A DNA stretch of 33,261 nucleotides from NCBI GenBank assembly GCA_913775025.1, contig CAJYJW010000065.1, positions 1 through 33,261 on the forward strand, read 5' to 3'. Shown here piece by piece: positions 24,803 through 31,263 of this stretch. Source of the DNA: an uncultured Sphingomonas sp. (GTDB lineage: Bacteria > Pseudomonadota > Alphaproteobacteria > Sphingomonadales > Sphingomonadaceae). Each line of letters begins with the position of its first letter. Positions within the stretch are counted from its first letter, which is position 1. The translations under genes and the position numbers were made by a program. The notes beneath the pieces are model-generated. The model searched no databases and was not told where the DNA came from. It saw nothing but the letters and a program-made list of their open reading frames with translations.

Positions 24803-26287
24803 TCAATGCGGCACGGCCCCCAGCGAGAAGCCGGTGCGGTCGTGCAGCGCATAGCGATCGACGATATCGGCGCTGGCGGCATTGTAGCCGATGATCGATA
24901 CGTCCGATCCATCCCGCCGCAGCCGCGCGACGACCTTATCGAGCGCGCCGACGGCCGAAATATCCCAGAAATGCGCGGGCGAAACATCAATCGTCACCGG
25001 CCGCCCCGCCTCGCCTGAAAAGGCGCGGACGAAGCGATCGACCGAGGCGAAAAACAGTTGCCCCGTCACGCGATAGAGGATGGCGCCGTCCGCCGCCTCA
25101 TGCCGCTCCACCGCGAACATGCGCCGCACCTTGCCTGCGAAGAATACGCCGGAAAGCAACACGCCCGCCAGCACGCCGCGCGCCAGATCGTGCGTCGCCA
25201 CCACCACGACGACCGTCGCCAGCATCACGGCGGAGGATGTCGCCGGATGGCGTGTCAGGTTGGGAATCGAATTCCAGCTGAACGTGCCGATCGACACCAT
25301 CACCATCACCGCGACGAGCGCGGGCATCGGGATGCGGCCGACGATCGGCCCCAGCACGACGAGCAGGAACAGCAGGAAGGCGCCTGCGAAGAGGGTGGAA
25401 AGCCGGGTGCGTCCGCCCGAGGTGACGTTGATGACCGACTGGCCGATCATCGCGCACCCCCCCATGCCGCCCACCAGCGCAGCGGCGATGTTCGCGCCGC
25501 CCTGGCCCATGCATTCCCGGCGCTTGTCGCTGTCGGTGTCGGTCATGTCGTCGACGATCTGGGCGGTCAGCAGCGATTCAAGCAGGCCCACCGCCGCCAT
25601 CGTCAGCGAATAGGGCAGGATGATCCGCAACGTCTCCCAGGTCAGCGGCACCTGCGGCCAGGCGAGGGACGGCAGGCCGGAGGGCAAGCGACCCATATCG
25701 CCGACGGTCCGTACCGGCAGGCCCCACCATATGCTGACCGCCGCGAGCACCACGATGGCGACGAGCGGGGAGGGGACCGCCTTGGTCAGGCGCGGCAGCA
25801 GATAGATGATCGCCAGCCCGCCCGCGACCATCGCATGGCTATGCCATGTCACGCCGATCAGCTGCGGCACTTGCGCCATGAAGATCAGGATGGCGAGCGC
25901 GTTGACGAAGCCTGTGATGACCGATCGCGACACGAACTGCATCAGCAGGTCCAGTCGCAGCAGCCCGGCGACGATCTGGATCAGCCCCATCAATATCGTG
26001 GCGGCGAGCAGATAGGCGACGCCGTGATCGCGTACGAGCGGCCCCACCACCACCGCCACGGCGGCCGTCGCGGCGGACACCATCGCGGGTCGCCCGCCGA
26101 GCAGCGCGATCACCATCGCGATCGCGACGGAGGCGTAGAGGCCGACACCGGGATCGACCCCGGCGATAATGGAAAAGCCGATCGCCTCGGGAATGAGGGC
26201 GAGCGCCACGACGGTGCCGGCCAGCACGTCGCGACGCATCTGGCCGATGTCGGAGAACCAAGGGTTCCGGTACGGTATGTCAGACAT
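24803..26287 (-). CDS. SulP family anion transporter with STAS domain
   Basis: 494 residues from ATG 26287. The transmembrane part begins with [32 protein letters not shown], the SulP signature, and continues through [18 protein letters not shown] and [26 protein letters not shown]. The last about 110 residues form a STAS domain ([36 protein letters not shown]) facing the cytosol. Substrates in the family are sulfate, bicarbonate or related anions. The protein resembles the bacterial group with short STAS domains that includes bicarbonate and sulfate carriers. The frame is open far upstream, but residues before 26287 lie in a structured leader. An alternative ATG at 26353 is in frame. No strong Shine-Dalgarno precedes 26287. 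Confidence 0.9.
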   Translation of the reverse strand: MSDIPYRNPWFSDIGQMRRDVLAGTVVALALIPEAIGFSIIAGVDPGVGLYASVAIAMVIALLGGRPAMVSAATAAVAVVVGPLVRDHGVAYLLAATILMGLIQIVAGLLRLDLLMQFVSRSVITGFVNALAILIFMAQVPQLIGVTWHSHAMVAGGLAIIYLLPRLTKAVPSPLVAIVVLAAVSIWWGLPVRTVGDMGRLPSGLPSLAWPQVPLTWETLRIILPYSLTMAAVGLLESLLTAQIVDDMTDTDSDKRRECMGQGGANIAAALVGGMGGCAMIGQSVINVTSGGRTRLSTLFAGAFLLFLLVVLGPIVGRIPMPALVAVMVMVSIGTFSWNSIPNLTRHPATSSAVMLATVVVVVATHDLARGVLAGVLLSGVFFAGKVRRMFAVERHEAADGAILYRVTGQLFFASVDRFVRAFSGEAGRPVTIDVSPAHFWDISAVGALDKVVARLRRDGSDVSIIGYNAASADIVDRYALHDRTGFSLGAVPH

Positions 26288-26307
26288 TGAAAGGCACCAA
26301 GAGCAGG

Positions 26308-26438
26308 CATGCGCGACCGCGCCGACAGGGGCTGCGGATGGATCGACGCGCATGATCTGTTGTCCGGCGGATCGGCGGCCGGAATAGCCACCCGGGTTTG
26401 CACCGGGTCCTGATGAATGTGGCGGCCATAGCGCCGCC
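26308..26438 (-). ncRNA. candidate structured 5' leader RNA of the SulP gene
   Basis: On the SulP transcript four helices follow one another. Stem A GGCGGC/GCCGCC pairs 26433-26438 with 26421-26426. Stem B ACCCGG/CCGGGT pairs 26403-26408 with 26390-26395, with a 7-base loop or alternatively a GCAA tetraloop closed by GGT/ACC. Stem C TCCGGC/GCCGGA pairs 26378-26383 with 26363-26368. A long-range 8-bp stem D CATGCGCG/CGCGCATG pairs 26347-26354 with 26308-26315 and ends 20 bases before the start codon. Such packing just upstream of an anion transporter suggests cis-regulation. From memory a sul1 candidate motif occurs before sulfate transporter genes in Alphaproteobacteria; I cannot confirm that this is it. 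Confidence 0.45.
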
Positions 26439-26538
26439 GCCCCGCGCAACGCAAGTCTATCGACGCCTCCGCGCATAGTCTCTGTTCGGCGGCAGGGCGC
26501 GGCGATATGCAGGCCGCGGTTTCGCTTGGGGCGCAGGG

Positions 26539-26853
26539 ATGGATAGGGAACGGATCGAGGCACATTGCCGGGTGGCGAACTGGGGGACGATCCTGTTCGG
26601 CTTCCTCGCGCTCTCCGCGCCGATCGTGCTGGCCGGCGAGGCGATCGTCTGGGTGGTTGAGCGACGCTGGCCGACACTCGCCTATCTGGGGGGATGGCGG
26701 CCTGGTCATTGGCTTGCGCCGCTCGCATTCCTGCCATTATCGGCGATCGTGCTGATCGTCGGCGGCGGCGGCTTCTTCCTTTCCCTCGGCTATTGGCGGT
26801 CGCAGGAGAAGCTGCGGCGTCGCCTCGGGCGTCGGCCTCCGCCGGCCGCCTGA
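26539..26853 (+). CDS. small two-helix membrane protein of unknown function
   Basis: 104 residues. Two hydrophobic helices are clear: WGTILFGFLALSAPIVLAGEAI (about 15-37) and WLAPLAFLPLSAIVLIVGGGGFFLSL (about 58-84). They are joined by a loop with WVVERRWPTLAYLGGW and followed by a basic tail (RRRLGRRPPP). I do not recognise a family. ATG 26539 is preceded by GGGG and CAGGG. It is divergent from the SulP gene and on the same strand, 85 bases before, as the TauE/SafE gene, so it may share the anion-related context. Confidence is limited by its small size. Confidence 0.6.
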   Translation: MDRERIEAHCRVANWGTILFGFLALSAPIVLAGEAIVWVVERRWPTLAYLGGWRPGHWLAPLAFLPLSAIVLIVGGGGFFLSLGYWRSQEKLRRRLGRRPPPAA

Positions 26854-26938
26854 CACGACAGGCGCGCCTCTTCGCACTCGCCTTTCGCGGTGATCGCTGT
26901 CAGGGGGATAGAGGAATGCGCCATCGGGGAATGCCGAA

Positions 26939-27706
26939 TTGATCGACTGGTCCGCCGCCGGCCTCATGGACATGCTGCCTTTCATCGCCGCCGGCTTCGC
27001 CGCTCAGCTGGTGGATGGGGCGCTCGGCATGGCGTTCGGCATCATCTCCAGCACCTTGCTGATCAGCCTGGGCGTATCGCCGGCGGGGGCATCGGCGGGC
27101 GTTCACTTCGTCGAGACGTTCACGACCGGCGCGTCCGGGATCAGCCATATCCTCCAGCGCAACGTGGACTGGCGGCTGTTCGCCCGGCTGGCGATCCCCG
27201 GCGTGATTGGCGGCGTGACCGGGGCCTATCTGCTCAGCGGCATCGATGCGGGGATCGCTCGCCCGTTCGTTCTCGCTTATCTGGCGATCATCGGTGGATA
27301 TATCTTCTGGCGCAGCTTTCGCGCCGAACCGAAGGCCGCCGCGCCCAAGGTTGTCGAGCCGCTAGGGCTGATCGGCGGATTCCTTGATGCGGCGGGCGGT
27401 GGCGGCTGGGGGCCGGTCGTCACCTCCAATCTGCTGGTGCAGGGGGCAGAGCCCCGCCGCACGATCGGCACCGTCAACACCACCGAGTTCGTGCTGACCG
27501 TCGCGATCTCGGCCGCGTTCATCGGCGCGCTCGGGTGGAAGGCGTTCACCGTCGCCACGGTCGGGCTGCTGATCGGCGGCGTGGCGGCCGCCCCGCTCGG
27601 TGCGATCATCGCCCGGCGCGCGACGCCGACGATGCTGCTCCGGCTGGTCGGCATCCTGCTGATGCTGACCAGCCTTTATGGTATCACCAGCGCGCTGACC
27701 CGTTGA
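26939..27706 (+). CDS. TauE/SafE family sulfite/sulfonate exporter-like permease
   Basis: 255 residues with about seven to eight membrane helices. The family repeat is visible twice: FIAAGFAAQLVDGALGMAFGIISSTLL with VHFVETFTTGASGISHIL in the first half, and LIGGFLDAAGGGGWGPVVTSNLL with GTVNTTEFVLT in the second. TauE/SafE proteins move sulfite, sulfoacetate or other organosulfur anions, though many members have unknown cargo. The start is TTG 26939, with GGGGA eight bases upstream; the next ATG (26966) would cut into the first helix. Proximity to a SulP carrier supports an oxyanion role, by inference only. Confidence 0.88.
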   Translation: MIDWSAAGLMDMLPFIAAGFAAQLVDGALGMAFGIISSTLLISLGVSPAGASAGVHFVETFTTGASGISHILQRNVDWRLFARLAIPGVIGGVTGAYLLSGIDAGIARPFVLAYLAIIGGYIFWRSFRAEPKAAAPKVVEPLGLIGGFLDAAGGGGWGPVVTSNLLVQGAEPRRTIGTVNTTEFVLTVAISAAFIGALGWKAFTVATVGLLIGGVAAAPLGAIIARRATPTMLLRLVGILLMLTSLYGITSALTR

Positions 27707-27745
27707 CTTTCCGAAGCCGGGGCGTTCGGCGAACGGGTGAAGGCT

Positions 27746-28873
27746 TTATCGCGCGGGGTCGAAGGAAAATAGCTCGGTGCGAATTGAAGCCGGCGCGCCG
27801 GGCTTGAACCAGTTTGTATCCTGAATGTGGCTGGCCGTCACATAAAGCCGCCCGTCAGCCCCTTCAGAGAACGTGTCCGGCCAGCGCAGGCGGCGGTCGG
27901 TCAGCACCGTCTCCACCGTTGAGCCGTTCAGGCGCTTGATCGAATAGTCGGTGGGGGAGGTGAGGTAGAGCGTGCCAGCCTTCGTCATCCACAGCCCGTC
28001 CGCCACATGAGTGGTGGCGACCGTCCTCAATCCGCGCCCGCGCTCCGCCTCGCTCACGCCGTCGCGGAGCAGGGCGGTGTCGATCGAGTAGAGGGTCTTG
28101 CCCGTCAGCGCTTGAAAATAGAGCGTCTTGCCGTCGCCCGAGATCGCGATGCCATCTGCGGCGAAGGCCGGCTGGCGGCCATCCGGTCGGACGAGCGGCT
28201 TGCCGTCCAGCATCACCTTCACCGTCTTGTCCACCTGCGTGGCGGGGTGGCCATCGAGGGCGCGGAACCCCTTGCCGTTTTCAAGATCGATCACGATGAT
28301 CGCGCCGCGCGTGCCGCTGTCGGTGATGTAGCCGGTCTTCCCGTCGGGCGAGAAGCGGATGTCGTTCAGATAGGTGCCCTGCAACGCCACCGTTTCGGGC
28401 ACCAGGATCGTCTTCACGACGCGGTTGGTCTTGAGATCGATCTTCACCAGCTTCGGCGCGCCGGGCAGGATCTTCTCATTGCCGGGCGCGCCGGGATCGA
28501 GCACCCAGAGATTGCCCTTGCCATCCGGCACGATCGACTGGACGCAGACGAAATATTCGCCGACCGGCAATTCATTGGCGCGGGCATTGCGCCAGCTGTT
28601 CCACTTGGCGTCCGGATAGGCCTTCAGGCTGCCGTCCGGCATCACCTCGGCGACGGAGATGGGGGCGTCGTCCGTCCAGCGGGGGAAGTTGACGAAGCGG
28701 CGGCCATCCGCCGTCACCGCCACCCCCGTCGCCTGATGCTGGAACTGCGCGTCCTGTCGCAGCGCCGGGCTCTGGCCAGCCTGGGCATAAGCGACGCCGC
28801 CGCCCGCCACGACGGCGGCCGCGACCGCCGCGATGCCGAGGCCCATCCAGACGTTCTTGCGTTTTCCGGTCAT
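27746..28873 (-). CDS. Yellow/MRJP-family protein, if translated from its internal start
   Basis: Alternative reading of the second half of the fused frame: 375 residues from ATG 28873. A purine-rich AGGGGAACGG lies about four to nine bases before this ATG, a good ribosome-binding site, and the N-terminus (MTGKRKNVWMGLGI...) has the basic-then-hydrophobic shape of a signal peptide ending near AYAQA. That would place it in the periplasm as a stand-alone L-dopachrome-tautomerase-related propeller protein, the usual form in bacteria. The reaction is not established for bacterial members. The internal start would explain a signal-like sequence in the middle of a fusion. Confidence 0.5.
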   Translation of the reverse strand: MTGKRKNVWMGLGIAAVAAAVVAGGGVAYAQAGQSPALRQDAQFQHQATGVAVTADGRRFVNFPRWTDDAPISVAEVMPDGSLKAYPDAKWNSWRNARANELPVGEYFVCVQSIVPDGKGNLWVLDPGAPGNEKILPGAPKLVKIDLKTNRVVKTILVPETVALQGTYLNDIRFSPDGKTGYITDSGTRGAIIVIDLENGKGFRALDGHPATQVDKTVKVMLDGKPLVRPDGRQPAFAADGIAISGDGKTLYFQALTGKTLYSIDTALLRDGVSEAERGRGLRTVATTHVADGLWMTKAGTLYLTSPTDYSIKRLNGSTVETVLTDRRLRWPDTFSEGADGRLYVTASHIQDTNWFKPGAPASIRTELFSFDPAR

Positions 28874-29797
28874 GGCATCCGTTCCCCTGTTGAATGTCGT
28901 AAACCTCGCGCCTCCGGTCTGACGGGCGACGAAGTGAGTATGGAAGGCGTCGATCACGGCCTGCGGCGCTTCGCGCTGCGGGAAGTGGCCGACGCCGGCG
29001 ATTTCGATGAAGTTGAACGGCCCGGAGAATTTCTCCGGCACGGCCCTCGCGGCGGCGGGCGGGTTCACTCCGTCCTCCACGCCCTGCACATAGATGGCGG
29101 GTTGGGCGAGGGACGGCGTCGCCATGACCTTATCCTCGAGCCACCGGCTGCGGGGATCGGGCTCGGCCTCGCCCCAACGGGCGCGATAGCTGTGGAGGGT
29201 GATCGCCAGCCAATCGGGATTGTCCCAGGCCTTCGCCACGCGCGCGAAGGTCGCGTCGTCGAACCAGCCGGCGGGCGACCAGTTGCTCCAGTGGCGATGC
29301 GCGAAGACGCGCCTATCGGCTTCCACCGCCGCCGCCCCGCACGCCGTCGCCATGAACCAGTGATACCATTGCAGTTGCGCGTGCCAGAACGGTGGCGTCG
29401 GCATCCCGCCAAGCCTTGGCGGAGTGGACAGCATCGCGAGCCGCTCAACCTGATCGGGCCAGCCGATCGCGAGCGCCTCGGCAATGTTCGAGCCCCAATC
29501 GTGCCCGGCGACCATGAAGCGATTGACGCCAAGCCCGTCCAGCAGCGCGATCGCATCCATCGCGAGGATGCCGCTGTTGGCCGTGCGCGGTGCCTGGGGC
29601 GATACGAAGCGCGTCGCGCCGAAGCCGCGCAGCGACGGCACGATCACGCGGCAGCCGGCCCCCGCCAGCGCGGGGACGACCGCATCCCATGTGGAGCGGT
29701 CATCCGGCCAGCCGTGCAGGAGCAGCAGAACCGGCCCATCCGCCGGCCCGCTCTCCTGATAATCGATCCAGAGGTCGGGGGTGGCGATGACCGGCAT
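27746..29797 (-). CDS. alpha/beta hydrolase fused in frame to a Yellow/MRJP-family protein
   Basis: One uninterrupted frame of 683 residues. Residues 1 to about 295 form an epoxide-hydrolase-like alpha/beta hydrolase: oxyanion-hole motif HGWP (28-31), Asp nucleophile D100 (AGHDWGS), acid D242 (VEDGVNP) and H271 (GVGHFPQ). From residue 309 the protein has a membrane-anchor or signal-like segment (VWMGLGIAAVAAAVVAGGGVAYA). A six-bladed propeller of the Yellow/major royal jelly family (L-dopachrome tautomerase-related) follows: GVAVTADGRRFVNFPRW, LNDIRFSPDGKTGYITDSG, ADGIAISGDGKTLYFQALTG. No stop separates the halves. Either this is a real fusion, with a cytosolic hydrolase and periplasmic propeller, or the second half is translated from its own start (see the next entry). 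ATG 29797 is preferred over 29824. Confidence 0.65.
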   Translation of the reverse strand: MPVIATPDLWIDYQESGPADGPVLLLLHGWPDDRSTWDAVVPALAGAGCRVIVPSLRGFGATRFVSPQAPRTANSGILAMDAIALLDGLGVNRFMVAGHDWGSNIAEALAIGWPDQVERLAMLSTPPRLGGMPTPPFWHAQLQWYHWFMATACGAAAVEADRRVFAHRHWSNWSPAGWFDDATFARVAKAWDNPDWLAITLHSYRARWGEAEPDPRSRWLEDKVMATPSLAQPAIYVQGVEDGVNPPAAARAVPEKFSGPFNFIEIAGVGHFPQREAPQAVIDAFHTHFVARQTGGARFTTFNRGTDAMTGKRKNVWMGLGIAAVAAAVVAGGGVAYAQAGQSPALRQDAQFQHQATGVAVTADGRRFVNFPRWTDDAPISVAEVMPDGSLKAYPDAKWNSWRNARANELPVGEYFVCVQSIVPDGKGNLWVLDPGAPGNEKILPGAPKLVKIDLKTNRVVKTILVPETVALQGTYLNDIRFSPDGKTGYITDSGTRGAIIVIDLENGKGFRALDGHPATQVDKTVKVMLDGKPLVRPDGRQPAFAADGIAISGDGKTLYFQALTGKTLYSIDTALLRDGVSEAERGRGLRTVATTHVADGLWMTKAGTLYLTSPTDYSIKRLNGSTVETVLTDRRLRWPDTFSEGADGRLYVTASHIQDTNWFKPGAPASIRTELFSFDPAR

Positions 29798-29907
29798 AGG
29801 CGCTGAACCCCGCCGCCCCGCCATTGGTTCAGAAAAAATCTATGCGTAAGACAAAGTTACCGCCGCGCACGATACGCCGCGACGCATATCCGCTGCCGCT
29901 GCCGGCA

Positions 29908-30462
29908 TCAGCGCGCGGCCTTGTCGGTGCTGTTTGTCGGTGCGGATGGGGGAGGCGTGGTGTCGGCGCCGGATGTGGCCGGTGGGGGCGGGGCCGGTAT
30001 CAGGATCGGCTGGCGCGGATTGCCATCGGCGGTCGAGCGTATTTCGTCCGATGCGCTTTCGACTGGACGTTTTTCTCTACGAGCAGACGCGCGTGCGCGC
30101 CTTCGAAACCCCGCCCGATCGTGGGCGGAACGGCGTCGTCGTGTCGCCGTGGCGTCTGAGGCGCCCCCCGGTGCGGGTGGGATGGCGGCGACCGGGGCGG
30201 CCGCCGCCGGCAGCGATACGCGGATGCGTGGCTCGGACGCCGGCTCCATGCTGGCGATCGGAAAGCGGGTGACGGGCCGGGCGGCGCGCATTTGCACGAT
30301 CGCCAGGCCGCCCGCCCCGGCCACCCCAAGCATCAGCAGCAGACCGCCCGCCAAGGCCCATCGATCCCGGCCCTTCGCAGGTGGCGGGGCAGGCGGGGCG
30401 TCGGCCCGGTCAAGGTTGAGGATCGCCTCGACATCCTTCTCCAGCTGATCACCGATGGTCAT
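29908..30462 (-). CDS. membrane-anchored proline-rich protein of unknown function
   Basis: 184 residues. A short cytosolic N-terminus (MTIGDQLEKDVEAILNLDRA) and a Pro/Ala linker precede one membrane helix (WALAGGLLLMLGVAGAGGLAIV, about 35-56). The rest is low-complexity: an Arg-rich middle (RRRRSAHDRAGFRRRARASARR) and a Pro/Thr-rich C-terminus. No domain is recognised, and such a tail is probably disordered in the periplasm. The start overlaps the upstream phosphatase stop (ATGA), which suggests the two products work together. The reading frame on the opposite strand is also open, so the product is supported mainly by the overlap and spacing. Confidence 0.6.
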   Translation of the reverse strand: MTIGDQLEKDVEAILNLDRADAPPAPPPAKGRDRWALAGGLLLMLGVAGAGGLAIVQMRAARPVTRFPIASMEPASEPRIRVSLPAAAAPVAAIPPAPGGASDATATRRRRSAHDRAGFRRRARASARREKRPVESASDEIRSTADGNPRQPILIPAPPPPATSGADTTPPPSAPTNSTDKAAR

Positions 30463-31214
30463 GCCGGTGCTGTGGAAAGCACGGCGTGATCACCCCCCTC
30501 CAGCATCAGCGCGGTGAGCTTGCCGGTGCGATAGGCGCCCGTATCGATACCGATGCGGTTGGCGCGCATGTCCACCTCTTCCTCGATCGAATGGCCGTGG
30601 ACGATGACGTGGGGATGCACCGCCTCGCTTTCCAAAAACTCGTGGCGGATCCACAGCATGTCCTGCGCCGTCTGCCGGGCGATCGGTACGTCGGGGCGGA
30701 TGCCGGCGTGGACGAACAGATAGCCGCCTATCCGCAGCGATGTGGGCCGTGTCGTCAGCCAGTCGATCGTTTCGGTGGGCACCTGCCGTCGCGCCGCCGC
30801 CAGGCAGGCGCGGGTCGGGCCGCCGGCGATCAGCTCCGCCTCGACCCCCCAGCTGGCCAGCGCCGCATCCCCGCCGTGCCGCAACCACACCGCCAGCGCA
30901 TTGACGTTGCCGCCGAGCGCATCGAGCATCATCGCCTCATGATTGCCCTTCAGCACAACGAACGCGTCCGAGCGGGCGGACAGCGCACGGCACCGATCCA
31001 CGATCGCCGCTGAATCCGGCCCGCGATCGATGATATCGCCGAGAAGGACGAGCCGGACGTGGGCCGCCGGGCGCGCCGCATTGTCCCGCCGGATCTGGCC
31101 GACCAGCGCCTGCAGCAGATCGAGCCGGCCATGCACGTCACCGATCGCATACACCCGTTCGCCCGCCGGTATGCGCGTGGATGGCGGCACGGCCCTGACG
31201 GCGGCGGTCCCCAT
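30459..31214 (-). CDS. PPP-type serine/threonine phosphatase (metallophosphoesterase)
   Basis: 251 residues with the complete bacterial PPP motif set in order: GDVHGRLD, GDIIDRGPDS, GNHEAMM, FVHAGIRPD and HGHSIEEE. These supply the Asp/His/Asn ligands for two metals. It resembles the PrpA/PrpE-like bacterial phosphatases and the bis(5'-nucleosyl)-tetraphosphatase group; the motifs do not separate the two. It should be cytosolic. The start is ATG 31214, close after the polysaccharide kinase-like gene (50 bases), and its stop overlaps the downstream membrane-anchored gene. A phosphatase in this position could act on the BY-kinase pathway, but that is inference. Confidence 0.88.
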   Translation of the reverse strand: MGTAAVRAVPPSTRIPAGERVYAIGDVHGRLDLLQALVGQIRRDNAARPAAHVRLVLLGDIIDRGPDSAAIVDRCRALSARSDAFVVLKGNHEAMMLDALGGNVNALAVWLRHGGDAALASWGVEAELIAGGPTRACLAAARRQVPTETIDWLTTRPTSLRIGGYLFVHAGIRPDVPIARQTAQDMLWIRHEFLESEAVHPHVIVHGHSIEEEVDMRANRIGIDTGAYRTGKLTALMLEGGDHAVLSTAPA

Positions 31215-31263
31215 CCCGCTTATGGCCTGACCCGATCGCGCCGCAGGCGCTGTCCGCTCGGTC

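Noticed and set aside
25058-26290. 410-codon plus-strand frame opposite the SulP gene
   Set aside because: The product is His/Arg/Asp-rich and lacks domains; the SulP and STAS signatures on the other strand are unambiguous.
26353-26355. Alternative upstream ATG for the SulP gene
   Set aside because: It would add 22 residues without family similarity and falls inside the predicted long-range stem; the SulP-typical N-terminus begins at 26287. It is kept only as a possibility.
28007-29806. 599-codon plus-strand frame over the hydrolase-Yellow region
   Set aside because: The opposite strand encodes two recognisable domains; this frame gives low-complexity Arg/Ala/Gly sequence with no known motif.
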